The notes beneath the pieces were generated by a model that saw only the letters and a list, made by a program, of their open reading frames with translations, ran no database searches and had not been told where the DNA came from. Below are positions 9,996 to 21,553 of a stretch of 60,000 bases of DNA, in pieces. Each line of letters starts with the position of its first letter. Positions within the stretch are counted from its first letter, which is position 1. The stretch is from Polytrichum commune (Eukaryota; Streptophyta; Polytrichopsida; Polytrichales; Polytrichaceae): NCBI GenBank assembly GCA_950295325.1, contig OX485805.1, positions 57,314,758-57,374,757 of the forward strand. The letters are read 5' to 3'. A program made the translations under genes and the position numbers.

Positions 9996-12084
9996 GGCGC
10001 CTTTGATACCAAGAGTACCGCGACTTGTTCAATGGCAGTGCAATTCAAAGGCGAACCTCAAGATGCCCATTTCTTCACCAAAAACCCCAAGTTTTTGACA
10101 CCAAAACGCAAACATCAACAATCACATTCGAGCTCTGAAGATGTCAATCCTTTACATTTACAATGTGAATCATATACATCTTTACTGGGGTGCAAACACG
10201 GTCAAGTACGCATTTCTAGTACCCTGAATAGGTTTAAGTGAAAGTGATTCAAAACTAAACTAACTTTGAGTTTTGTAAAGAAAAAAATCATGAACATTTG
10301 AAAAACACCTTTATCTACAAAGCCGAGTAATTTATGTTGATAATTTTGTTTTCAAGAAAAGTCTACATTTTCTAGAAGACATTGTAAGTAGGTATATCAA
10401 ACAAGTAGTTTTCTAATTTTTAAAAATATGATAAAAATACATTAAATTGATTTTTTTCTTAAAAAAATTTGTAATGGCGCCCTTGAGTTAATAATGAATT
10501 CAAGGAATATGAAAATTGCAACTTTAAAATAATTAAGGTCATGAAATCTACATTCAAAAACCAGATTTAGCCATTACCCTTTGAGCTTCACTTTTAATGA
10601 CCAAACGTATTATGGTTTAAGTACATCGGAACATTTTTTTATATACTTGACCGTGCTTGCTCTCACGTTTCTTAAGATTCTCTATCTCTACACCCTTGCC
10701 TTCTCCTCTCTACAACGACTAAACCAAATCTCTCATTTCTCCTATCTAATTTTTTTTCTTTCTAAAAACAATGGCACCCTCTCTACCTCTCCTTCCACAC
10801 TGATGAGGTCTTCTCCAAATGCCACCTTCACAACACCCCCGGCGGCCTCCACTCGATCACCTCACTAACAAATAGTTGTTTCATACTCCATGGTGCCTTC
10901 TAGTCTCCACATCTACAAACTCCTTATGTTCACCACCGAATCCTCCTACTTCCTCCTTCCCTTGCAATCAACAAATCCATCAACTACAACAAATTGCAAG
11001 GACATACACGCCCCCAACTACTTTATCCATTCATTTGACGGTCACATAGACCACCTCAACTATACACACATGTCTATACAACATACTCAACACTTCCAAC
11101 ACACATTTTTGTACCCAAACCATCAACTCGCATATGTACACAACTTCACTGCATTACCACCACAATACTATGCACTATCCCCTTACTAAACAATCCCACT
11201 CATTACGTCACTTGCATCTCTCCACCTCACCCCAACCCACTATGCTTTCAACCTCCTCATTCAACAATCACAACATGGGATATATAGAGTGAGTACTAAT
11301 AAATTGTTGTTATGTTATGATAGAGGTCTCGCATTCTTCATGGAATAGATTAGAAGACGTCAAATAATGATGTAGCTATATGCCAAAATAGGATATGTAT
11401 GTGTCCATACATGGATAAAGATCCAAAGTGGATCCAAATGTGTTGGATCGACATATGTGGCCACACAAATGAGTTGGCCTTGGTCACAAGCGTAATTAAC
11501 CTTTGAAGCCAAATATCAAGCCAAGCCAACCCTACCGTCAAGCCTTACTTGCACGGGAATGCCATGGTGTCTAATGCTAACAACTAGGTTAGCTAGGACT
11601 GGCTTGGAATAGCTTAAGCTGCAACCCTTGCACTCTAGATGTATTGGTGGTTGTGTCAAAGTTGTTGTACGCAAACAAGGTCAACGAACTAGGGCCAAGA
11701 CCCGGATATTGAACGGGGGGAGGGTCGAACTCAGACTATCCCCCGGTCAATCCCCCTTAGCTAGTACATATGGTACTATGGTTTATGGTTTATCAAGAAT
11801 ACTAGGGGATTGGGTACCAAAGGCCAAGTTAAACTTTTGAGAAATTAATGGATAACTCTATATTGTTGTAAATGTTCATACTAAAAATGTGCAATCTACT
11901 TTTTCATGAGTGAAAATGCAACTAAAAGTCATAGCATCTCACAAGTGCATATTATAGTAATTGACTCTAGATACCAAAATCAATAAATACCAATTATGGC
12001 CATTGGCATGGCCAGACATTGTGTACCCAACACAAACGAAAAAAAAGAGGGTTACACGATGTCACATTAATTGCAGGAGAATAA
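9996..12084. other. No gene; C-rich tract and weak tRNA-like word
   Basis: 10260-10560 is very AT-rich. 10650-11240 is strongly C and T biased on the plus strand and holds two ORFs below 100 codons whose proline/serine/threonine-rich translations follow from composition. A good-context ATG near 10770 (AAACAATGGC) opens only a ten-codon frame. On the minus strand near 11735-11785, TAGCTAAGGGGG followed by GAGTTCGACCC resembles A and B boxes of a SINE head; this is weak. Confidence 0.4.
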
Positions 12085-12180
12085 CTTCTTTATAAATGAC
12101 TTGGACACTCTTGAACATGGTAGGGCCAATGGGCTCAACTCATGCTAGTAATAACATTAATAATTGTTTTCATTTCCTTT
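12085..12180 (+). repeat. Family I SINE-like short repeat, copy 1 (diverged)
   Basis: It contains CTCTTGAACATGGTAGGGCC followed by AATGGGCTCAACTCATG and then a T-rich tract. It is related to copies at 29170-29268, 38525-38700 and 56260-56385. Family members share GGGCCAACGGGCTCAAATTCA and end in a TTTCTTTTTC tract. Confidence 0.45.
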
Positions 12181-14183
12181 TATTTTAGGGGCCATTCACG
12201 GTTGGGGTACTACATTTGGCTGTCTAACGGAAAACGGACTTTTTTGGATAACTTCACATGCTTGTTATGCTTAGATTTGTATTGTGAAGCATATTTTGGA
12301 TCATACCTACATTTCATACTCCATATCGAGTACACTGACAAAGTTAATTTAGAAGGAATAGGGTCATCTAAGATATCCTTTGATTCCTTTAAGGACATTC
12401 AGGAGTGTTGTCTTAATTGTTCACCTTAGGATCAAGGAATGAAAAGGACAACAAGATATTAATGAGGGACTTGGATTGATCTGATCAATCACATAATCTT
12501 GTGAGATGATTCAAAGTTAGATACTCAAGGCAATCTTACATCTTGTAATCAATTCTCTATGTACTTCTTTCAAACAATTAGTTTCAAGTTATTTCTCCCT
12601 AATTCATCATAGTCCTCAATGGGTTCTCTTAGATTACATGATCTCTTTCATTTGAGAATTAATTCTAGCAAGATTTTTCCTTACTTGATTTAGTAGGCAA
12701 TCCTCTATCTCATACAACTTTGGTAATTTTAAGCAATCACATCTCTATCCTTGGAATAATTTCATTTTAACACAAACTATTGACTAAAATTTCTCTCCAA
12801 CAAAGTAATTCTTTCACAGTTTAACTTTTATCCAAATGACTCGATCACAAAGTTTTCCAAGGTAACATACATTACTTGATTATGTGAATCACTCACATTA
12901 CGTGGGAGGTAATAGTCTCACCCTAACAACTTGATAGATTATTCTTACTCAAATTGAATCTCTCTTAGACCAATGACTGAGTAACTTCCAACGAATCACA
13001 TAAGATATGCATGAAATCATAGATATGATTACCAATGGATGTCCTCTCCCATGACTACCACTTACAAACTTTTATTGATTGTCACACATACCATAGTTCT
13101 CAATCATAGAGATTAGTCCACATCACTGTGCTTTCAAGTAGTGCCATAAACGGATACAAAGTCCTTTATGCAGATGATAGCCTAAAGAATCGCTCCTTAT
13201 TATAGAGAACGTAAGTACTAGTCCTCCTTGATCCCTAACACATTGTAAGATAATTGCCATCTCAACCAAAGTTAACATAATATTGTCTTTGGATCTCTCT
13301 TAAGAAAGGAAAAAAACACACACACATCCACTCTTTTCATCCATCTCACTTTGTATGTGTCTTAGGGCTACAACCCTTCCTATCAAACCATTTTCTTTCA
13401 AAATCTTCCTTCCTCTATCTCCTAGGCTATGGCCTATATTTTGGCACATGTTAATTACATTTCTAGTTTCTTTTAATCTATTTTCACAACGTTCTCTCAT
13501 TGGAGCAAAAAAATCCTAAAACTTGACTCCACAACCCCCTTACAAGTTTCAAAGTTGTGACTTTACTCATCTTGAATAACTTGGACTAGAATAATTCAAA
13601 ATATATAACACAAATTTGGGTGTCAAATAACTACACACAGTAACCTATGGATTGCATACTATTTCAAGGAGCTTTTTATGTTGGATGAATGAGAGGTAAG
13701 TTCATATGCAATAATTCCCTCTCCCTAGCCTAGAGGCACAAACCCCCATGTTAGTAGGTGCCCCATGTTCGGAATACTCTGTAGAGAAAACCTTAAATAG
13801 TCCCGATCATTTGGATATCCAAAGAAAAATCATAAGCCTCATATGATTACAACCAATAACGTTTTGCCAACACATGGATGACATGGACCTACTACCATCC
13901 CGAGCTTTAGACACAATTAAGACATACGATTTTCACACCCAACATGAGTGATTACAAATTGTGCATTTGAGCCCCCTTTTCCTTTGTTACACTTTTCGGT
14001 ACCTTGGTACAAAACCGTCATCAAGAAGGCTAGCAAACCAATTACGTATGGGGCAGCCTTGTAAGTTATGTGTTGCAATCAAATTGGTGCCAGGTGTCGC
14101 CACATGATTGGCTCAACAATCGTGTGTTGTGGAAGACTGCATGATTGGCTCAACAACAGTGTGGGATGGTACCCACTTTCAAT
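12181..14183. other. No gene; decayed AT-rich DNA
   Basis: Apart from the possible RT trace at 13035-13180 there is nothing I can name. A 95-codon ATG frame at 12142-12429 and a 66-codon minus-strand frame at 13300-13500 (basic and Arg-rich) are unrecognised. The composition is uniformly AT-rich. Confidence 0.4.
13035..13180 (+). pseudogene. Possible reverse transcriptase trace
   Basis: Translation near 13035 gives GCPL, the start of a common non-LTR RT motif, and 13164-13178 gives LYADD, the catalytic motif. They are about 130 bp apart, roughly the right spacing, but in different frames with stops between. If real this is an ancient LINE relic; it may be coincidence. Confidence 0.22.
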
Positions 14184-14556
14184 AAGGTAGACAACCCTTA
14201 TTCGGTTACTTTTCTTATTAGGACACCTTCGTATGTGGTTTAGTGTGTCTTCGAGAGCAAATACCAAAAGAAAATGTGTTCATAAGAGATACGATTGCGT
14301 GTTGTTCAAAACATGGTCGTTGTTCTAGGTTCAATATTGAACATAATCATGGGACATATGTGACAACTTAATGAGCATAAGGATTTTCACTTTGATTATG
14401 AACAACATATTTACATGAGCTTGCCAACATTATGAGGAAAGTGACTACAGCTTGGATTTGGATTTGCTAACCATCTTGTACCAATTAGGTGTTTCATATC
14501 CTAGGACAAGTGAGCTAGTTGGAAAAAAAGGTAACCGTTTAAGACTCATCTACCTT
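14184..14556 (+). mobile_element. Family B MITE, copy 2, both ends present
   Basis: This 373-bp copy starts AAGGTAGACAACCCTTA and ends TAAGACTCATCTACCTT, an imperfect inverted repeat of about 17 bp. The interior follows the family order. No clear target duplication could be read, so the superfamily is unassigned. Confidence 0.7.
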
Positions 14557-16342
14557 CTTCCTTTTGAGACAGAAGAATCATTTCACTTCATTGCCATAAA
14601 AAACACAAGGCCATGGGGCCTGAAATCGAGTGTGTAACTACATTTCTATTGGGTGCACCAGGCACAACCGAACCACCCCCCTATTAGTATGTAAAATCAC
14701 CCTAAACGTGATCAACGAAGCCCTCACTGGACAATGTTCCACTCCATCCTTCTAGTGTTTGTCCTATGGTAAAGGAGTTCATTCCCTTCCCGCGCCTTAT
14801 CAAAGTTGTTGAGCGCATAAGCATAAACAGTGGTGGCTCTATTATCATCTCATTAAGCGCTTGCTCCCGCACAATAATTCTAGCATAATGAATAAGTCAT
14901 TGCCGAAATGTTTGGTACACCTTCTTAATGTCCCACCATTGTGTTGTTACATGTATGGTCATTTCTTTCCACCCAAATGATCCAAAATGTGATACCACAC
15001 ATAATAACTCGATTGTTGACATTTTGCTGAAAGAAGTGGGGATTTTCTCTCTTCATATTGAACCAACTCAACAATTTGGATTCTGCAAATTATATTGTTC
15101 CTTAAAGTTTGTTTTGATTTACTTGAAATTTTGTTAAGGTGCCCACATTACTATACATGCAATTAGGTTGCCTTCATGAATAGGTTGCCTCTTTACCCAT
15201 GCAAATTACGTTGGATCAATATCATATTACAAAAACTTATAACTTTGTTTAGTCATCCATATAATAAGCACTACTTTTATTTTTATTTTTTTGATAATAG
15301 GGGGGGGGGGTTAAAGGAAGAAGAACAAGAAATTGTTGCTATTGTGATAATCAATGTTGATAGAATTGGTGCTTGCAACCTAATTGCACATATAAGTGGA
15401 GTTGGTTGTTAACCTTCGATAAATTTTCCGTAAAGAAGGGCAATGGACCTCATTCTCTTAGGAACATCCAAACTTGCCATGTTGCCGAAGTCGCATCCAT
15501 CGATCAATTCTCTCAAGTTTGAGTTAGGTATTGCATGGTGAAGGCAAGCTTCGTTACCCATGGTCATTGATGGTAGTAAGAATCAACTAATATCTAACAA
15601 GGTGAGTGGGTCTTAAACCAACACTTTTCTCTTTGCACCCACTTCTCATAGGGATATGAAAAACACACTTAGTGCGAGATGATTAGCAAATTCAAATCGT
15701 GCATGTAGTAGTATTCCTTACATATTTTGAGCTCCTATGAATAGGTAGTTTATTTATAGTCAAAGTGAAGGTTCTATGAGTTATTAAATTGATCAGATAG
15801 CCCCCCCCCCCAATTATGATGACTATTGCATTTTGAGTGGTTCACACATCTTGAGCATGTAGTCCAATCTCTTTACAACATATTTATGTTTTTTTGTCCA
15901 TTCTTAGATTCGCACTCAACCATACATCATTTGAATGGAGGTGCCCATTTATGATCATATATTTTGATCTAGACATATCTACCTCACAAACCACGACTTG
16001 GTCAATGAACTTTGACCCTCTCTAAAACAACATATAAACACCAACTCGGAGATTGGATTACTTGCATATATGTATCTCAAAATCACACACACACACACAT
16101 GCTTTTATTTTTCCCATTATCCAGAATTAGAAGTAGAAGGAAAACATAAAAATTTCTTAAGTTGCCCCTTCATTAAAACTTCACTTTGTGAATGGTGGAT
16201 CTTCTAGGAAATAACTTAGGCCCTCAACGTCAAGGACGGTTTCGAGATCCCCTTCCCCATGTGGAGCGGCCACCTTTATTGAAAACAATGTTTGGTGGCC
16301 ATCTTAATGCATGCGTGCCTAACTTTTCACACAAAAATTATC
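14557..16342. other. No gene; one reversed family B fragment
   Basis: Two mononucleotide runs stand out: G11 at 15300-15310 and C11 at 15801-15811. The C run sits in the family B fragment at 15652-15955. ORFs of 61-78 codons show no recognisable motif. An (AC)n run lies at about 16084-16100. Confidence 0.45.
15652..15955 (-). mobile_element. Family B MITE, copy 3, reversed and truncated
   Basis: Read on the minus strand the segment follows the family B order from the CCTCCATTCAAATG region to the CATATCCCTATGAG end. It lacks clear termini. The position of its C11 run corresponds to the GGGGGA word of other copies, suggesting that the homopolymer grew from that word. Confidence 0.55.
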
Positions 16343-16645
16343 TTGACACCTATATTTGAGTGGTATGTGATTAGGTGTGGATCTAAGAACGGACACCAAA
16401 AGGACACATGTTTAAAAGAGATTGGACTAAGTGCCCAAAATATGTTGATCATTGTAGGCTCGATGATAAATACGATTAGGGGGACCTATATGATCACTTA
16501 ATAAACACAAGAATCTTCACTCTTCATAATGATTAAGGTATCCATATGAGCTCCAAAAATTTACGAAGCAAATGGCTACGACCACGATAATTATCTCACA
16601 CTAATTTTGAGTTTCATATCCTACAAGAAGTGGGTGAAGAGAGAA
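16343..16645 (+). mobile_element. Family B MITE, copy 4, truncated
   Basis: It contains CACCTATATTTGAGTGGTAT and the downstream family words up to CAAGAAGTGGGTGAAGAG. Neither AAGGTAG terminus is preserved. Confidence 0.6.
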
Positions 16646-16830
16646 CATATTATCCAAATAACACATGTACGCCTTAAGAAAAAGAACAGCCTTGACATGA
16701 GTCAATTAATTTTCAAAAAAATGTATTAATAGCAATTATACTCAACACCAAGGCTAATACCGTCTATCTCGTTAGGAAATATGTCGACTGTTGATTTTGA
16801 GATGAGAAAATGGCTCCGTTATACCCAATC

Positions 16831-17178
16831 AAAGTAGGCAACCCTTATTCAGGCACATTTCTTATTAGGACACCTACACGTGAGTGGTATGTGGTTAGGT
16901 ATGCCTCCAAGAACAAATATATATATATAAAAAAAACATATGTTTCAGGTTCAATAGTTGACATACTCAGGAAACCTCTATGACATTCTAATGAGCACAA
17001 ACAACATTGATGTGATACTCAATGAGATATTCATATGAACTCCAACAATTACAAGGAAAGTGGCTTTGGCCTCGTTCATTTGGATTCGCTAACCATCTTG
17101 AATCATGTGTTTCATATCCAAGGAGAAGTGGGCTAGTTGGAGGGGGAAAAAACTAACCATTTAAGGGTTGCCTACCTT
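16831..17178 (+). mobile_element. Family B MITE, copy 5, both ends present
   Basis: The ends AAGTAGGCAACCCTTA and TAAGGGTTGCCTACCTT form the best terminal inverted repeat of the family, about 17 bp. The element is 348 bp. A (TA)n run at about 16917-16928 replaces part of the family core. Confidence 0.75.
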
Positions 17179-17749
17179 GGTATGTGTAGAGTCTACGTAT
17201 CCAAAAGTAAAGTAACTTAATAACACCTCTCGTGATTGGGACCGTTCTAGACAAACCCGTGCTACTATGCTATATAGGTACACCTGAGCATGCTTAGGTG
17301 GCATAGATGGGCGGCTCCGCTAAGCCCGAGCCTCTAACACCATTGGTCCATGTGGCATTAATTTATAGTACATTATCGTATGTACGATCCGTGCACAAGG
17401 AAGGGCGGCCCATGGAGCCCACCCTAATAATACGACTTTTTGGGGGACCTCACTTCACACCACTTTTTTTCTCTTGGGGATATAAAGTATGTGGGTGTCA
17501 TTTAGTTTGTTTTCTCATGTTCTCCGACTTTGACCGATCGGATTTACACGAAGAAACTCATTTTGCATTAGCAAATCAACGATGAAGCATCGCCAAAAAA
17601 TCGGATTGGAAATCGGACGTTCTTGTATTTAGTTACGTGTATCGGGAACTACATGTTTGTTGATTTCTTAACATAATACATATTGTACATCCTCTCAAAC
17701 AGGCTGGACAACGAATGTGAAGTAGGTAATAAAATTTAGAAGATGTATA
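17179..17749. other. No gene recognised
   Basis: A 92-codon frame at 17307-17585 has no recognisable domain. GC content is slightly higher than the surroundings. No repeat ends seen. Confidence 0.4.
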
Positions 17750-18243
17750 AGCCTAATCCGTTTAAAACACGTGTCTTTATGGTGTTTGTTCTTTCGTTAG
17801 TGAACCATGCACCAATCAAATATGGGTGTTTGAATAAGATACATAATTGAGGAACATTTGCACATCTTAGGGTAGATGGGCCTTGTTTGGTTACTATTTG
17901 TTGGTCGGTGCCTTATACTACTCGAATTCACAAGAGGTTGAAATTGTGTGCATATGCAATTGTATATGAAAGGAGCCGTCACCAATCTTAGAAAATATGC
18001 AACAGTCCTCAAATGTAATGAACTATCACAATCCATTGCCATCGAGCCATAAAGAGGGCAACATGGGTCCCCTTCAATCATGTTGAATATTGAACCTTAC
18101 ATGGTTAACACAATTCGAGCACATATGCCGTAGGCCAATCTCTACTCTTTATGGTGTCCATTCTTAGATATGCACCTAACCACTCACCACTCAAACATAG
18201 GTGTCCAATAAAGATACGTAGTTGAATTAGGTCCGCTTACCTT
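17750..18243 (-). mobile_element. Family B, copies 6 and 7, reversed
   Basis: 17750-17870 is a reversed partial copy. A second reversed copy runs from AGGGTAGATGGGCC (about 17869) to CCGCTTACCTTA (18243), matching the two ends of the copy at 48337-48712. The middle of the second copy has diverged strongly or been replaced (about 17930-18030). Confidence 0.55.
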
Positions 18244-18354
18244 ATGCCACATAAGTTTTATGGACACTGTAGTTTGGCCTCAACTAATAAACTTATTTGT
18301 ATAGTTTTCGGAGCAAAAACTATGGGTGAGTTGGCTAAAAGGCGAGTTCAAGAG

Positions 18355-18734
18355 CTACACTAAGTATGATATTTAGTGTCATATTGTATTTTATGTCACT
18401 ATGGTAACTTTTTGGATGACACTGCTTATGAAAGAGTTCACAAATATTGTCGTGGATGATGGATGAGTTCATCCATTGGCCGAAACCCTACCTTCTTTTG
18501 TCAGCAACTTGTGATGAAATATTGTCATGGATGATTGAAATTTGGATGAAATATCACTTGGTAAGTGACAGAAATATTGCAACACTATAGACCTATAATC
18601 CCCCAAGAAAATCACAAGGAGTGACAAACAATGTTGGGTTGGCATTTAGTGTTGGTGACACTACACCAGGGTTTACAATTAGTATTGAGCAAGACAATTA
18701 GAATCGGTGTCACTAAATATCATATTTAGTGTAG
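18355..18734. mobile_element. Family F copy 2: 380-bp MITE with palindromic ends
   Basis: The termini CTACACTAAGTATGATATTTAGTGTC and GTGTCACTAAATATCATATTTAGTGTAG are inverted repeats, and each is itself nearly palindromic. The interior differs from the 239-bp copy at 5810, so the family is conserved mostly at the ends. No target duplication was seen. Confidence 0.65.
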
Positions 18735-19354
18735 TCCATAAAGCCATCCATAATTTATTAATGTTTAAATTAGCATGGTAAAAGAGCGGTGTTGGGTTAG
18801 GATAGAAATTGGTTCTCTAGCTTGTCAGACTGCCTGGGATTGGTGGGCCAAGCTAGCCTTGCATAGTCGATCCAAGATTAAATAGCTCCTCTCGTATTAG
18901 AATCAAAAGCCTTTTAGATCTCATACTTTTGTGCACGGCTAGTTGTGAAAACCATTAAGTATGGGTAACATGTGGCATAGGTAAGTGAAGGATGTTAGGA
19001 AATACCAACCGTCAAAAGCAACCGTTAGTGACTATTCGTTATGATAGTCAAGGAAAAAGACAACTTTCACTTGGTGTTGCATCCAAAAAAACGTGAATTA
19101 GGGTCACTCTTTATCATGATACCTAGTAGAAGGCTTCGGCATAGTGGGTGCATGGATTGGTGTCGACTAAGTGACTAAGCATCCAAATTGGCGGCACTTT
19201 ACAACATTCGACTAAGTTAGATGAAAAAAACGCCGACTTACATGGTTCTTGATATTTGGTCGGTTCACGTGAGGGAGTTGTGGGACGTTGACCGGGTCTT
19301 TAACTATTTGATTTGGCCATCATGTGAGTAACTTAGCTAGTTGCAGTTCATCTC
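18735..19354. other. No gene recognised
   Basis: No ORF, terminal repeat or RNA gene could be supported in this AT-rich interval. Confidence 0.4.
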
Positions 19355-19950
19355 AAGGTTGCTTTATTTTTAAGGTAGACGTACCTAATTCCAACACAAT
19401 AATATTTTTGGACACTTATATTTGAGTGGTACATGGTTAGATGTGGCTTTGGGAACGGACACCATAAACAACGCCCCATGTTGAATCACATTTGTGTTCG
19501 GCTAGGTCCCGCTCCTCCCACACCTCCTTCACTACATGGTCTTCTTGCCCACACCTGGGTGGGAATTTTTCCCTGTTGGGAACCAATATGGCAATACTTG
19601 GCCACTTAAGCCATCAAGCTCCTTTGGCATGTGGAGGAGCTTCATCAATTAACTTGGGAATAATGAAAGTGATGTCAACTTGAATATTTGTAATTTTGAC
19701 CAGGTATTGTTGCATTGGTTCCCAAGGAGGGAGAGTTCCAACGCATGTGTGAGCAAGAGGTCCAGGTAGTGAAGGAGGCATGGGAGGAGGCAGGGCCGAG
19801 CTGAATGAAGATATAAACTATCCCGGGGCCTCAAGGTTGTTTCATGTTTGAGGGTAGATGTACCTAATTCCAACACAATAATATTTTTGGACACCTATAT
19901 TTGAGTGGTATGTGGTTAGATGTGGCTTTGGGAACGGACACCATAAACAA
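19355..19950 (+). repeat. 481-bp direct duplication of a family B left end
   Basis: 19355-19470 and 19836-19950 are near-identical: both read CTCAAGGTTG, then GGTAGA(C/T)GTACCTAATTCC, then GTGGCTTTGGGAACGGACAC. The first copy stops after about 100 bp of family B sequence and the second continues as copy 9. The hairpin at 19496-19805 lies between them. Either the hairpin inserted with a long duplication, or a tandem duplication was later broken. Confidence 0.65.
19496..19805. repeat. Long foldback hairpin, about 105-bp arms
   Basis: The left arm, about 19496-19602, pairs with the right arm, about 19699-19805. Shared stretches include CCTCCTTCACTAC, TTGGGAACCAAT and CTCCTCCCA, with roughly three quarters of bases complementary. 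The spacer is about 97 bp. The arms are richer in GC than the surroundings. It could be a foldback element or an inverted duplication of a gene fragment; a transcript would give a long imperfect hairpin like a young plant MIR or siRNA locus. Confidence 0.65.
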
Positions 19951-20246
19951 CACGTGTTTGAAAGAGATTAGACTACATGCTCAAAATATGCCAATCATTC
20001 TAGATTCAACAGTCAACATACTTTCTTCTTCTTCTTCTTCTTCTTCTTTTGAGGGGGGGGGGGGAGCTATATGACCACTTAATGAGCACGAGAATCTTCA
20101 TTTTGATAATGAATAAGATATTCATGTGTGCTCCAAAAATTATGAGGTGACTGGCTAGATGCATGATTTAGACTTGCTAATTGTCTTGCACTAGTAATAG
20201 CATGTACCATATGATACAAGAAGTGGGTGAAGAGAGGAAAATATCG
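19851..20246 (+). mobile_element. Family B MITE, copy 9
   Basis: It begins GGGTAGATGTACC and runs through the family core to GAAGTGGGTGAAGAG. In the middle, a (CTT)n tract at 20021-20050 and a G12 run at 20053-20064 interrupt the family sequence where other copies have GGGGGA. The right terminus is missing. Confidence 0.65.
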
Positions 20247-21055
20247 ATATAGCATACGTTGTGTTGGTACATAGTATGTTGTGCAATGCAAGCCTAGGAC
20301 CCGTGATTCCCAAAATTATAAGCCCATGAGGTTGTGCACTTTGTGAGGCATGGGCAAGGCATGTTGGTTAGCCGATATAGATGAGAGGAAAATGCTCGCA
20401 TGCATGAGTACCTCTCATCCATCCAAAATAAAACTTGATCCTCTATAGGTTTATTGTCAATTCATCTCAATTTACTTTGTCTTGACTAGTTATGGGTCTT
20501 TGAAGTTCATAGTAATAGTAATAATTATAACAATAATGATTTTAAAATATGTGATGAATGAGGGGTATGCTCGCATGATAATTTTCTCTTGTCTTTGCTC
20601 ACAACCCAACATGCCTTGTCCATGCATCAAGAAGTGTGATAGCATTTACATCCTTAGTGGTTGTTAATGTAAGATGTGTAGGCCCATGTGTACATTCTTT
20701 ATACACCAATTGTGTGGGCTGAAAGTTAGAGTGGGTAGAAACTACCATGGCCCATTGTATGTGTGGGTTGGAAATTATTATGGCTTGTAGCTGAATAAAC
20801 TATTAATATCTAGATAGTATAGAATAGTATGTTTAAAACTTATTGAGAGGGTTTTTATTTATTTATTTTGTATAATATTGGGAGTATACTCATATTTTTG
20901 TTTGTTTAATCCACAACAATTCATGTATTAAAAGGTGATTCTATATTCCTGGTTTCAAACATATAATAATATGATCCCAAAATTGGTGTGCTTTAAGAAA
21001 ATTTACGTTAATAAAAATTATTGCGATATCTCAAAATTACAGTGGGCCACAATAA
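20247..21055. other. No gene recognised
   Basis: AT-rich DNA with short frames only. No terminal repeats found up to the TAA target site of the next element. Confidence 0.45.
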
Positions 21056-21553
21056 GGGCCACTTCACACACGAGCCAAAAGCCGTGACCATGAAATTGTG
21101 AGAGCCCAAAAGAAAGTGTCCAAAGGCCGTCCCAAGACACCTCCAAAACCATGCAGTGTGGTCATGGGCCCTCAAGTGTAGTGTGAAGTTGATATAAGAC
21201 CTCAACCAAATGTTATTTCAACGAAAATCTATTCATGCAGGTCCTCAAACATGATAAAACAAAATAAATCAACGGTTGTGACCGTTCGGAGTGCCTTGGT
21301 CTCCTAGTTTTATATCAGGCCTACCTCCAAGAGGTGGTTTTTGAAAATAGTCCAAGTGACCATGAAACATGATCCATTCGATGCCATGTAGGAATCCATG
21401 TAGACTTTACATCCACCTTGCATTCATTCACATACTCCGTCGGTCCCTCAAGCGTGGTGCGAAGCGAACTTGGACCGGCTCCGCCTTTTCCACCAATGAG
21501 AGTGCTTGAGGTGTACTGGTCACGGGCTCTCAGTCTCATGTGTGAAGTGGCCC
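21056..21553 (-). mobile_element. Family A copy 2: PIF/Harbinger-like MITE, 498 bp, reversed
   Basis: This is the reverse-oriented counterpart of 4738-5242. Its ends GGGCCACTTCACACA and TGTGTGAAGTGGCCC are intact, and a perfect TAA duplication flanks it (21053-21055 and 21554-21556). The inverted repeats extend to about 38 bp with mismatches. The TAA target supports the PIF/Harbinger assignment better than copy 1 does. Confidence 0.8.

Noticed and set aside
10581-11189. Two ORFs of 95 and 99 codons in a CT-rich tract, possibly a promoter and gene start
   Set aside because: Residue content follows base composition, the good-context ATG opens only ten codons, and no domain is visible.
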